Origin: JAFGCL01 sp964492335
Lineage (GTDB): Bacteria > Chloroflexota > Dehalococcoidia > UBA2247 > RBG-13-53-26
Direction of reading: 5' to 3'
Length of the DNA stretch: 64,000 bases
Assembly: GCA_964492335.1 (NCBI GenBank)
Contig: CAZBJX010000007.1
Coordinates: 1 to 64,000 of the forward strand
Under the pieces are notes generated by a model. It saw nothing but the letters and a program-made list of their open reading frames with translations, was not told the origin of the DNA and ran no database searches. Positions 7,686-17,665 of this stretch are shown here, one piece after another (position 1 is the first letter of the stretch; each line of letters opens with the position of its first letter). A program made the position numbers and the translations under genes.

Positions 7686-9113
7686 GTGCCCGGGCTCGAA
7701 TTCCTTTTCCACCCGAAGTCAATCGCCGTGGTCGGAGCGCCCAGCGACCCGGCCAACCTGGCTGGAGGCGCCATCTTCATTACGGCACTGCTGGACTCCG
7801 GGTACGGGGGCCGGATCTACCCCGTGAATCCCAGGGCGAGCCGCATAATGGGCCTCAAATCCTACCCCGATATGCTGAGCATACCCGGCGCGGTGGATTA
7901 CGTGATCTGCTGCATTCCGGCCTCGGGGGTGGAGAGGCTCATCGAAGAAGCCTCGGCCAAAGGCGCCCGGGGTATGACCATGTTCACGGCGGGTTTCAGC
8001 GAAGCCGAGGGGCACGATTCCAGTGCGGAGAGGCGTGTGGCCGCCCTCGCCCGGGCGCGGGGGATGCGGCTTCTCGGCCCGAATTGCATGGGCATACACT
8101 GCCCCGCCACGGGACTGTCATTCCAGCCCGGCCACAGCCGGGAGCCCGGGCCGGTAGCCTTCCTCTGCCAGAGCGGGGGGAATGCCAATATCTTCAAGTT
8201 CAAAGGGGAAGACCGCGGCCTCCGTTTCAGCAAGGTGATCAGCTACGGGAATGCGGCCGACATCAACGAAACCGAGCTGCTGGAGTACTGCACCCGGGAC
8301 CCGGATACCAGGATCATCGCCGCGTACATAGAGGGGACCCGCGGCGGGCCCCGGTTCTTCGAGGCCCTGGCCGCCGCGAGGGCTGCGAAGCCGGTAGTCA
8401 TCCTGAAAACGGGTCTGACTGAATCCGGCAGGAGGGCAGCCAGGTCCCATACCGGATCCCTCGCCGGTGCGGCAGGGGTCTGGGACGGGCTCTGCCGGCA
8501 GGCGGGAGCCATGCAGGCGCACAGCCTGGAGCAGATGCTGGATATCATAGAGGCCGCGCTTCTCCTGAAACCGGCACTCGGCCTGCGCACCGGTATCATC
8601 GGCTGGGGTGGCGGCGCCAGCGTACTGGGTACGGAAGCCTGCGAGAGAAACGGCCTCGCCGTGCCCCTCTTCTCACGGGAGCTCAGAGAGAGACTGGCGG
8701 TCTTCCCGTTCGGACCGGGGACCAGTGCGGGCAACCCTGTGGATTCCGCGGTAATCACCATGCCGTCCCTGTTTGTCGAAGCGATGGCCACTATCGCCGG
8801 AAGCGGCGAGGTCGACCTGCTCCTGGTACAGCTGCCGTTAGATGTATCTCACGTGCTGGGGCCATCATCGGTCTGGCAGGCCGCTGAAGATGCCATCCTG
8901 GAGAATAGCCGCCAGTTGAGTATTCCGGTGGCTGTGGTGCGGCCCCGGACAATGCACCCCGGCAGCGCGGCCTTTTTTCATTCGTTCCACTTGCGGTGCG
9001 CGAAAGCCGGCCTGCCCCTGTATTCCACCTTCGGTGAGGCCGCCGCCGCTGTCCGCGCCTGGGCGGGCTATAGCCTGGGACGCGGGGCTGGCAGTCGGGG
9101 GCCTCAACGCTGA
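7686..9113 (+). CDS. ADP-forming acyl-CoA synthetase, alpha-type subunit (copy 1)
   Basis: A 475-residue protein of the NDP-forming acyl-CoA synthetase alpha type. It has a CoA-binding Rossmann domain (KSIAVVGAPSDPANLAGG, YPVNPRA, GPNCMGIHCP), then two succinyl-CoA-ligase-like flavodoxin domains. The phosphohistidine is conserved as H255 in RSHTGSLAG. The enzyme class converts acyl-CoA, ADP and phosphate into acid, CoA and ATP, or the reverse. The ATP-grasp beta part is absent here and not adjacent, so activity needs a partner encoded elsewhere. The start is GTG at 7686 and no ribosome binding site is visible. It ends the catabolic run begun at 2461, though its own promoter makes it a separate unit. 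Two paralogues lie at 17666 and 47978. Confidence 0.85.
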   Translation: MPGLEFLFHPKSIAVVGAPSDPANLAGGAIFITALLDSGYGGRIYPVNPRASRIMGLKSYPDMLSIPGAVDYVICCIPASGVERLIEEASAKGARGMTMFTAGFSEAEGHDSSAERRVAALARARGMRLLGPNCMGIHCPATGLSFQPGHSREPGPVAFLCQSGGNANIFKFKGEDRGLRFSKVISYGNAADINETELLEYCTRDPDTRIIAAYIEGTRGGPRFFEALAAARAAKPVVILKTGLTESGRRAARSHTGSLAGAAGVWDGLCRQAGAMQAHSLEQMLDIIEAALLLKPALGLRTGIIGWGGGASVLGTEACERNGLAVPLFSRELRERLAVFPFGPGTSAGNPVDSAVITMPSLFVEAMATIAGSGEVDLLLVQLPLDVSHVLGPSSVWQAAEDAILENSRQLSIPVAVVRPRTMHPGSAAFFHSFHLRCAKAGLPLYSTFGEAAAAVRAWAGYSLGRGAGSRGPQR

Positions 9114-9147
9114 AGTTCCGCAAGGTCGTCGAATAAACTGTTCAGGA

Positions 9148-9177
9148 AACGGGCTGCCGGCGCCGGCCGGGCCCGTT
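9148..9177 (+). terminator. compound GC hairpin after acyl-CoA synthetase
   Basis: AACGGGC at 9148-9154 pairs with GCCCGTT at 9171-9177, enclosing the palindrome CCGGCGCCGG. No T-run follows, so intrinsic termination is uncertain. Its position 35 bp after the stop fits a 3' end. Confidence 0.35.
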
Positions 9178-9345
9178 GCCTGGACGGCTCACCTCTTGTG
9201 GATATTGCATCATCGCGCCCGGCGGGGCTCTTTCGCCCGCCCAACCCAATCACCTCCGCCAGCGCCATTCTGTTGCGGGCCGTATTGCCCCGGCGAAGCC
9301 GAGACTGCCCTGGCGAAATGACACCTGCGGTATAGCCGCGGCCAC

Positions 9346-9420
9346 CTGGCCTCTGATGCCGCCGGTTCCGCTACGGGGGTCACCATCCTCCTTGACGGAG
9401 GCATGATCTTAAGTATCTGA
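9346..9420 (+). pseudogene. C-terminal remnant of a short-chain dehydrogenase/reductase
   Basis: Twenty-four codons plus a TGA encode LASDAAGSATGVTILLDGGM followed by ILSI. This is the hallmark C-terminus of SDR enzymes (LASD, then TGxxxxVDGG). An in-frame stop at 9319-9321 and loss of the Rossmann and YxxxK parts upstream show it is a decayed relic. In the same frame, before that stop, GEAETALAK may be the residue of the preceding helix. It marks a past rearrangement between the catabolic island and the katG operon. Confidence 0.7.
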
Positions 9421-9545
9421 TTGGCGCAGTACCCGTTCCGGGCCCTCGTAGCCGACACCGGATGCCCGACACTGGGGTTCCGGCTGAGATCCCGGGCAGC
9501 AGCGAGCGCGCCGCCCGGCGCCCAGGCTGCCCCTGCAGAGTGAAA

Positions 9546-9580
9546 GGGCGGCGTCTCGCAGTTGCCTAGAGACGCCGCCC
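9546..9580 (-). terminator. intrinsic-type terminator of the perR-katG operon
   Basis: A perfect 12-bp stem (GGGCGGCGTCTC at 9546-9557 with GAGACGCCGCCC at 9569-9580) with an 11-nt loop lies 31 bp beyond the katG stop. Reading on the minus strand, the stem is followed by TTTC, a short T-run. Confidence 0.65.
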
Positions 9581-9611
9581 TCGTTGGCTGCCGGCAGGCT
9601 CCCCGAGGCCC

Positions 9612-11815
<2,204 letters not shown>

Positions 11816-11819
<4 letters not shown>

Positions 11820-12313
11820 GGTGTTACTCCTTCTTCACGCGTATTCTCGACGGCCTGCTGCCGGGCTTCCGCAGCCAGGCAGTCCTGGCACACACCCCGC
11901 AGCTCCAGGTACCTGTTCTCGATCTTCCCCCAGCGTGCCGTCTCCTGCGGCACCTCAACCCGCTCCATCTCAGGCCAGAAGAAGTCCTCGATCCGGCGGC
12001 ACCGGGTGCAGATGAGGTGGCAGTGCCGCCTGGCCTGTGTCTCGTACCGGGCCCGGTCATCCACATACTGCACCTTGCTGATGGCCCCGTGGCGCTCCAG
12101 GAGCGCCAGCGTCCGGTACACGGTATCGAAAGAGATGCTGGGGACCTTAGGCCTGACTGCGGCCAGCACCTCCTCCGCCGAGGGATGGCCCTTCATCGAC
12201 ATCAGCGCCTCGAAGATCTGCAGCCGCTGGGGCGTCATCCTCAACCCGAGGGCCCTGGCCCTGCGTCGATACGCCTTAATCTCGCCTTCGCTGGTCACAC
12301 GCTGCCCGGCCAT
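11816..12313 (-). CDS. perR: Fur-family peroxide-type regulator, PerR-like
   Basis: A 165-residue Fur-superfamily repressor. The winged helix occupies residues about 15-90 (LRMTPQRLQIFEALMSMKGHPSAEEV, then SFDTVYRTLALLERHGAI). The dimerisation domain has two CxxC pairs (CTRC and CQDC) for structural zinc, and His/Asp residues in RARYETQARRHCHLIC for the regulatory metal. Coupling to katG identifies peroxide response as the likely role; this is inference from context because Fur, Zur and PerR are hard to separate by sequence. ATG at 12313 is preferred; a TTG two codons earlier is possible. No strong ribosome binding site is seen. Autoregulation is likely through the palindrome overlapping its -10. 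Confidence 0.88.
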
Positions 12314-12332
12314 TGCCAAGTGCTAAGTAACG

Positions 12333-12374
12333 ATTCCTAATTAGGAATATAAACTGCTTAGGGCGGGGTGTCAA
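12333..12374 (-). promoter_or_regulatory. perR-katG promoter with perfect palindromic operator
   Basis: On the minus strand TTGACA (12374-12369) and TATATT (12351-12346) are separated by exactly 17 bp. The 16-bp perfect palindrome ATTCCTAATTAGGAAT (12333-12348) overlaps the -10 and the expected start of transcription, ideal for repression by the encoded Fur/PerR dimer. The leader to the ATG would be about 25 nt. Confidence 0.8.
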
Positions 12375-12712
12375 CACCATCAACCGCTGCTGTTCCTTCT
12401 GATTCAACGAAATTGTCTCCTTCCTCATAGGGTGACATTTTCACTGAACCATTGAGGGGTGTCACAATCATAGAACTACCACAGGCCCGTTTGACACCGC
12501 CGGAGTCCTTCTGTTAACCTTCCACAAAACCCTCTGGGGGCGCGCAGCGCATGGATGCCGGCTGTTGTTCCAGTCAGGGAGCACCGCAGTCATCAACCAA
12601 GAGCACAGACCATTCTGAGAACCGATAGCTTGCCTATCGGTTCTGTCTTGAAACGGTTCGGCGCCCGGCACAGCGCCATCGCCCGGCAGGGCAGCCAGCA
12701 AGGAGGTAAGCA
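12375..12712. other. intergenic region upstream of the caspase-like gene
   Basis: About 340 bp without a recognised gene. It is less GC-rich than its surroundings at the left end. It holds a candidate plus-strand promoter, TTGACA at 12491-12496 with TAACCT at 12515-12520 (18-bp spacer), and a strong hairpin at 12618-12644 in the implied long leader. Confidence 0.5.
12618..12644 (+). promoter_or_regulatory. 11-bp perfect hairpin in leader
   Basis: AGAACCGATAG (12618-12628) and CTATCGGTTCT (12634-12644) form a perfect stem with a 5-nt loop, 68 bp before the caspase-like gene. No T-run follows (GTCTTG), so it looks more like an mRNA leader structure or attenuator remnant than a complete terminator. 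Confidence 0.45.
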
Positions 12713-14101
12713 ATGAGAAGAATCATGGCAACCCTGGGCATCATCGTTCTGCTCCTGGCGGCCACCGTGGCCGGCACTTGCAGCAGCAGTGAGGGCAACA
12801 AGGCGCCCGAGATCACCTCCACCGCCGTGTCCACGGCCACCCAGAACGGCGCCTACACCTACCAGGTGCAGGCCGAGGACGAGAACAAGGGGAATGAGCT
12901 GACCTTCTCCCTGGCGGAAGCACCCAGCGGCATGACCATCGACGCCGGGTCGGGCCTCATCAGCTGGACGCCCACCCAGGCGGGCAGCTTCACGGTGACG
13001 GTCAAGGTGAGGGACGAAAAGGGCGGCTCTGACCAGCAGAGCTTCACCATCACGGTCACCGGGACCACCAGCGGGGCCCCGGTGATAACCTCCGCCGCCA
13101 TCACCACGGCCACGGACGGCCAGGCCTATACCTACACAGTGGAGGTCTCCGGCGGCACTGCTCCGCTGACGTTCAGCCTGGACCAGGCCCCCGGCGGCAT
13201 GACCATCAACGCCACCACGGGCGTGATATCCTGGACAGCCGATGATTCAGCGGGCAGCACCGCCCCGGTCGCGGTGAAAGTCCGCGACGCGGGCGGGCTC
13301 TCCGACTCCCAGAGCTTCATAATCAGCTTCACCAACCCGGTGAAGAAATACGCCGTGCTCTACGGCATCTCCGACTACCTCAATACCGCCGTTGACGACC
13401 TGAACTACTGCGATGAGGATACCAATGACTGGTACCTCTACCTGTCATCGAAGGGATACGAGTGCAAGGTCTTCGGCCACCTCAAGAGCAGTGACTACAG
13501 CCGCTATGACGGGGCGGCCACTGAGTACAATGTCAGCCGGGCCGTGCGCGACATGGTGGCCAGGGCCGACTCCAACGACCACGTAGCCTTTGTCGCCTCC
13601 GGCCACTCCAGGGCCGACGCCGACACGAATGCCGCCAGCCTGGTGATGCATGAATGGCCCGCTTCGGTAGGGGGCATGGACGAGCTGTACAAGGATACCG
13701 AGCTGGCAGCGGACTTCCGCGACTGCGTGGCGGCCCAGACCTTCATCTTCATCGATTCCTGCATGGCCGACGCCTTCGGTGAGGTCTTCTCCGCCCCCAG
13801 GACCGGCCATGTGATGATGGTGGCCAGCTGCATGGGGGAATCGGGGGACCCCGGCTCCGACTCCTGGGACTACCCCAAGTACTCCCACGGCGCCTGGACC
13901 TACTTCTTCCTCATACAGGGGATCAAGGGGGCCGGCCACGAAGCCTTCAGCCTGTCCCAGGTCTTCGACTGGGCCAAGGCCCAGTACAAGGTGTTCTACA
14001 CGGACCCAGCTGGCCTGGGATTCGCAGAGGTCTTCTGGAACAACATGGACCAGCCGGTGCTGCACGATTCCGACCCGGCCACCTCGATGTACCTTTCGTA
14101 G
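12713..14101 (+). CDS. exported Ig-like domain plus caspase-like (clan CD) protease
   Basis: A 462-residue secreted or surface protein. Residues 1-22 are a signal peptide; C23 follows VAGT, which is a non-canonical lipobox because Thr is at -1. Two putative-Ig/cadherin-like repeats cover about 30-118 and 120-207, each with the He_PIG signature (LTFSL..APxGMTI..xTGxISWT). Residues about 211-455 form a caspase-like fold: KKYAVLYGISDY, then VAFVASGHSRAD with candidate catalytic H298, then FIFIDSCMADAF with candidate C350. The His-then-DSC order matches clan CD peptidases (C13/C14/C25). The start is well supported by AAGGAGGTAAGCA. Substrates are unknown. It appears monocistronic, with a hairpin leader and a hairpin after the stop. 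Confidence 0.85.
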   Translation: MRRIMATLGIIVLLLAATVAGTCSSSEGNKAPEITSTAVSTATQNGAYTYQVQAEDENKGNELTFSLAEAPSGMTIDAGSGLISWTPTQAGSFTVTVKVRDEKGGSDQQSFTITVTGTTSGAPVITSAAITTATDGQAYTYTVEVSGGTAPLTFSLDQAPGGMTINATTGVISWTADDSAGSTAPVAVKVRDAGGLSDSQSFIISFTNPVKKYAVLYGISDYLNTAVDDLNYCDEDTNDWYLYLSSKGYECKVFGHLKSSDYSRYDGAATEYNVSRAVRDMVARADSNDHVAFVASGHSRADADTNAASLVMHEWPASVGGMDELYKDTELAADFRDCVAAQTFIFIDSCMADAFGEVFSAPRTGHVMMVASCMGESGDPGSDSWDYPKYSHGAWTYFFLIQGIKGAGHEAFSLSQVFDWAKAQYKVFYTDPAGLGFAEVFWNNMDQPVLHDSDPATSMYLS

Positions 14102-14111
14102 CAGAACAGGC

Positions 14112-14147
14112 CGGCGCGGGGGGATGGCGGCCGCCATCCCCCGCGCC
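14112..14147 (+). terminator. GC-rich hairpin terminator candidate
   Basis: GGCGCGGGGGGATGGCGG faces CCGCCATCCCCCGCGCC with a single bulged G. This gives a very stable stem 10 bp after the caspase-like stop. It is followed only by TTC, not by a long T-run. Confidence 0.5.
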
Positions 14148-14256
14148 TTCAGCCCTCAGGCGCCGGCCGATCAGCCGCATCTGCCAGAAGCACGGGAAGA
14201 AGCTCAAAGCCCGGGCATGACCGGCGGCGGCCGAAGGAACAACCGGAGGCAGGAAG

Positions 14257-14712
14257 ATGAAGCTGAAGGCGCTGGTGGGAAGCGGGCACAGGGTCCTGCT
14301 GCTGACATTCCCGTTCCTGGCGATAGGCCTGGTCCTCAATATCCGGTTTCCATCATGGTTCAGCGTTGGCGGACCGCCCCTTGTCCTGACCGTGATCTCC
14401 GCCGTCGCTCTGGTTGCCGGGGCCATAGTCTGGATATGGTCGGCGTTCCTGATAGTGACCAGGGTGCCCCGGCAGGAGCTGGTTACCGAAGGCCCCTACT
14501 CGCTGGTCAAGCACCCGCTGTACACGGCCATGGCCCTGCTGGTGCTCCCCTGGCTGGGCTTTCTGTTCAACTCCTGGCTGGGGGCGGTGGTCGGGGTCGC
14601 CCTGTACGCCGGGGCCAGGCTCTTCGCGCGGGAGGAAGAGAAGGCCCTCTCGAGGACCTTCGGCGCCGCCTGGGACGAGTACTGCCGGAAGGTGAAGATA
14701 CCGTGGCTCTAG
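14257..14712 (+). CDS. isoprenylcysteine carboxyl methyltransferase-family membrane protein
   Basis: A 151-residue integral membrane protein with about four hydrophobic segments. It carries the ICMT/PEMT signature GPYSLVKHPLYTAMALLVLP, where RHP/KHP contacts S-adenosylmethionine, and the acidic EEEKAL segment followed by WDEYCRKVKIPWL. Family members methylate small lipophilic or thiol substrates; the bacterial function is usually undefined. The ATG at 14257 follows GGAGGCAGGAAG. It stands alone between the caspase-like gene and the HMGS-like gene, and the context does not suggest a substrate. Confidence 0.85.
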   Translation: MKLKALVGSGHRVLLLTFPFLAIGLVLNIRFPSWFSVGGPPLVLTVISAVALVAGAIVWIWSAFLIVTRVPRQELVTEGPYSLVKHPLYTAMALLVLPWLGFLFNSWLGAVVGVALYAGARLFAREEEKALSRTFGAAWDEYCRKVKIPWL

Positions 14713-14917
14713 CCCGTTTGACCGGCGCCCGGCGGCTGTATTACCATGGGGAGACGCGTAAGGCGGACTACAGGCCACGCCATGAGGCAGCCGCAAAGGA
14801 GCTCATCACCCAGAGATGCCCCGAGCGGCAGACCCGCGCCTCGCAGGGGCACCAGCGCATTCGCGTTACCTGACGCCTGACGCCACCGAATTCACTAGGG
14901 GGGAGGTATTGCGCAAC

Positions 14918-16360
14918 ATGATCGGCATCACATCGTATTCGGCCTACATACCCTGGTACCGACTGAGCCGGGCCAAGATGAACGAAGCCACCGGCTTCCT
15001 GATGACTTTCCCCCCACCCGGGGAGAGGTCGGTGGCCAATCAGAACGAAGACAGCGTGACCATGGCCACCGCGGCGGGCATCTACTGCCTGGATGGAGAA
15101 GACCGGGCCAAGGTGGGCGGGTGCTACTTCGCCACCAGCACCCCCTCCTATCTGGTGAGGCAACAGGCCAGCATCATCTCCACCGCCCTTGATCTAGGGG
15201 AGGACATCCGCGTTGCGGATTTCGCCTCCGGCAGCAAGGCGGGGACCACGGCCCTGATGAATGCCCTGGACGCCGTCAAGGCCGGCTCCATGAAGAACGT
15301 GATGGTCACCGCCGCCGACTGCCGGGTGGTCAAGCCCGGCAACCCGCAGGAGTACGTCTACGGCGACGGCGCCGCCGCGCTCATGGTCGGGCAGGACGAC
15401 GTGGTGGCCGAGCTGGAGGCCACCTACTCCCTGTCGGTGGATTTCGTGGACCGCTGGCGGGCAGTCTACGAGGAGTTTGAACATGGCTGGGAGGAGCGGT
15501 GGATCCGCGACGAGGGCTACGAGAAGCTCATCCCCCGGGCCATTGAAGGGATGCTCAAGCAGCAGGGCCTGGCGCCGGCCGATATAGCCAGGGTGGCCTT
15601 CTGCTATCCCCTGGCCCGGCCGCACGCCAACCTGGCCAAGAGGCTGGGCTTCCAGCCGGCCCAGGTGCAGGACCACCTCATCGACAAGGTGGGGGATACC
15701 TGCGCGGCCCATCCGCTGATCATGCTGGTGGGGGCGCTGGAGGAAGCCAGGCCGGGAGACCGGGTCCTGGTGGCCAGCTACGGGCAGGGCGTTGACGTGC
15801 TCCTCTTCAAGGTGACGGACAAGATCGCCAGGATGAAGGACAAGTGGGGTGTGAAGAAGGGGCTGGCCCGGCGCAAGGAGCTGGAGAGCTGGGAGCGATA
15901 TGCCTCGATGCGGGGCGCAGTCAAGTTCTACCTGGGGGCCCGGGAAGGCGAGTACGGGTTCACCTCGTACTCCATGGCCTGGCGGGAGAGGAAGCAGTTG
16001 GCCCGGCTCTACGGGCACAAGTGCAAGAAGTGCGGCACGCCCCAGTTCCCCCCGCGCCGGATCTGCGTCAATCCCGGCTGCAAGGCCATTGACCAGATGG
16101 AGGACTACCGCTTCTCCACGCTGACCGGCAAGATATTCTCTTTCGTGCCGGACTACAACGTCGCGGTCCCGGTGCCCCCGGTGGTGCACGCCTATATCAA
16201 CTTCGAGGGCGGCGGCCGGATACAGATGCAGGTGGTTGACGTCGACCCCTTCGCCATCCAGATAGGCATGCCGGTGGAGATGACCTACCGGCGCAAGCTG
16301 GTCGATGTGCCGCGCGGCGTGAGCATCTACTACTGGTGCGCCACGCCCGTCCGGCAGTAG
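14918..16360 (+). CDS. HMG-CoA-synthase-like protein fused to DUF35 OB/zinc domain
   Basis: A 480-residue fusion. Residues 1-335 resemble archaeal-type 3-hydroxy-3-methylglutaryl-CoA synthase or KAS III (MIGITSYSAYIPWYRLSR, YVYGDGAAALMVG, VASYGQGVDVLLFKV). Residues about 350-480 are a DUF35 acyl-CoA-associated domain, with rubredoxin-like CKKCGTPQFPPRRICVNPGC followed by an OB fold. The nucleophile position before KAGT, Cys in true HMGS (FACKAGT), is Ser106 here (ASGSKAGT), so condensing activity is doubtful. Archaeal thiolase/HMGS complexes use a DUF35 protein as bridge, and the thiolase gene follows 41 bp later. It may channel acyl-CoA rather than make HMG-CoA. The ATG at 14918 has GGGGGAGG 12 nt upstream. 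Confidence 0.82.
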   Translation: MIGITSYSAYIPWYRLSRAKMNEATGFLMTFPPPGERSVANQNEDSVTMATAAGIYCLDGEDRAKVGGCYFATSTPSYLVRQQASIISTALDLGEDIRVADFASGSKAGTTALMNALDAVKAGSMKNVMVTAADCRVVKPGNPQEYVYGDGAAALMVGQDDVVAELEATYSLSVDFVDRWRAVYEEFEHGWEERWIRDEGYEKLIPRAIEGMLKQQGLAPADIARVAFCYPLARPHANLAKRLGFQPAQVQDHLIDKVGDTCAAHPLIMLVGALEEARPGDRVLVASYGQGVDVLLFKVTDKIARMKDKWGVKKGLARRKELESWERYASMRGAVKFYLGAREGEYGFTSYSMAWRERKQLARLYGHKCKKCGTPQFPPRRICVNPGCKAIDQMEDYRFSTLTGKIFSFVPDYNVAVPVPPVVHAYINFEGGGRIQMQVVDVDPFAIQIGMPVEMTYRRKLVDVPRGVSIYYWCATPVRQ

Positions 16361-16401
16361 AGCGGTCCGGGCATCGAACGAATTGTGGAGGAATGGCTGA
16401 A

Positions 16402-17622
16402 ATGGCAAACGGAATAAGGGACAAGGTAGCCATCATAGGCGTGGGTTGCACCAAGTTCGGCGAGAGATGGGACACCTCCGCCGGGGACCTCCTGGTGGAC
16501 GCCTTCAAGGAGGCCATCGAGGATGCCGGGATCGAGCCCAAGGATATCGACATGGCCTTCGGCGGGACCGCCATGCCGGAGACGCACGTGGGACCGGGCG
16601 GCACGCCGCTGGCCGAGATCCTGCGGCTGGACTACGTTCCCTTCAGCCGCAACGAGAACTACTGCTGCACCGGGGCCGACACCATCAGGTTCGCCTCCTA
16701 CGCCGTGGCCTCCGGCGCCGCCGATATCGCCCTGGCCATCGGCGTAGAGAAGCTCAAGGACGTGGGCACTCCGGGACTCCCGGTGGGCGGAGTCACCACC
16801 CCGCCCCGGGGGACGCTCCAGGGCCCCATCCTGAGCGGAGGCCCGGGGTCATTCGCCGTCCTGGCCACCGCCTACTTCGCCAAGTACGGCCTGGACTACA
16901 ACACGGGCAAGGAGATGCTGGCCCGCATCTCGGCCAAGAGCCACTACAACGGGTCGCTGAACCCCCGGGCGCACCTGCGCAAGGCGGTGACCGTGCAGGA
17001 GATCATCGCCGCCCCCTTCATCGCCTGGCCGCTGGGGCTGTTCGACTGCTGCGGCGTCAGCGATGGCGGCGCGGCCGCCATCGTGGTCCGGGCGGACGAG
17101 GCCAGGAAGTTCCGGAAGGACCCCATCTACGTCAAGTCCCTGCAGACCTGCTCTACGTCCGGAGAGCCGGAGGAGTGGAGCGCCGGCCCCTGGGACGCCA
17201 CCTACATCGAGATGAACCGCCAGGCCGCCCGCCGGGCCTTCAAGGAGGCCGGGGTGACCAATCCCCGCGAAGAGATCAGCTTCGCCGAGGTCCACGACTG
17301 CTTCTCCATTACGGAGGCGGTCATCATGGAGGACCTGGGCTTCAGCCCCGTGGGCAACGTGAAGGAGGACGTCTTCGCCGGGCGGTTTGCGCACAATGGT
17401 CCCCAGCCGATAAACATCAGCGGCGGACTGAAGTCCTTCGGGCACCCCATCGGGGCCACGGGCCTGCGCATGATATATGAGCTGGTAACGCAGTTCCAGG
17501 GGCGGGCCACCCTGCCGGAACGCCAGCTGAAGAACGCCCGCCTGGGCCTGACACACAACCTGGGCGACGCTCCCCCGCGGTCGGTGATAGCCATCACCAT
17601 CATGGGCCCGGAGCCCGGGTAG
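16402..17622 (+). CDS. thiolase-family protein (acetyl-CoA acetyltransferase / SCP-x type)
   Basis: A 406-residue thiolase of the SCP-x/archaeal type. The nucleophile is C88 in NYCCTGAD, the general bases are HDCFSITE and the C-terminal GHPIGATG, and GVSDGGAAAIVV is the typical mid-protein segment. It would cleave 3-ketoacyl-CoA or condense acyl-CoAs. The ATG at 16402 is chosen because GGAGGA lies 9 nt upstream; the ATG at 16393 abuts that site. Position directly after the HMGS-like/DUF35 gene and before acyl-CoA synthetase copy 2 makes a three-gene acyl-CoA module. The physiological direction and chain specificity cannot be read. Confidence 0.9.
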   Translation: MANGIRDKVAIIGVGCTKFGERWDTSAGDLLVDAFKEAIEDAGIEPKDIDMAFGGTAMPETHVGPGGTPLAEILRLDYVPFSRNENYCCTGADTIRFASYAVASGAADIALAIGVEKLKDVGTPGLPVGGVTTPPRGTLQGPILSGGPGSFAVLATAYFAKYGLDYNTGKEMLARISAKSHYNGSLNPRAHLRKAVTVQEIIAAPFIAWPLGLFDCCGVSDGGAAAIVVRADEARKFRKDPIYVKSLQTCSTSGEPEEWSAGPWDATYIEMNRQAARRAFKEAGVTNPREEISFAEVHDCFSITEAVIMEDLGFSPVGNVKEDVFAGRFAHNGPQPINISGGLKSFGHPIGATGLRMIYELVTQFQGRATLPERQLKNARLGLTHNLGDAPPRSVIAITIMGPEPG

Positions 17623-17665
17623 GGCGAATCCCCCGGCGAATCGCCAGGACGTGAGGAGATCACTC

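Larger units (their letters stand above)
9114..9545. other. 430-bp intergenic region with SDR debris
   Basis: It lies between converging genes and holds the hairpin at 9148 and the short-chain dehydrogenase fragment at 9346. Nothing else coding was recognised in either strand. Confidence 0.55.

Noticed and set aside
13674..13694. GMDELYK heptapeptide in the caspase-like protein, identical to the GFP C-terminus
   Set aside because: The surrounding residues and frame belong to the caspase-like fold, and there is no other GFP or vector similarity; a chance match.
14718..14746. Possible promoter for the HMGS-like gene (TTGACC with TATTAC)
   Set aside because: The spacer is only 15 bp, and shifted alternatives have a poor -10.
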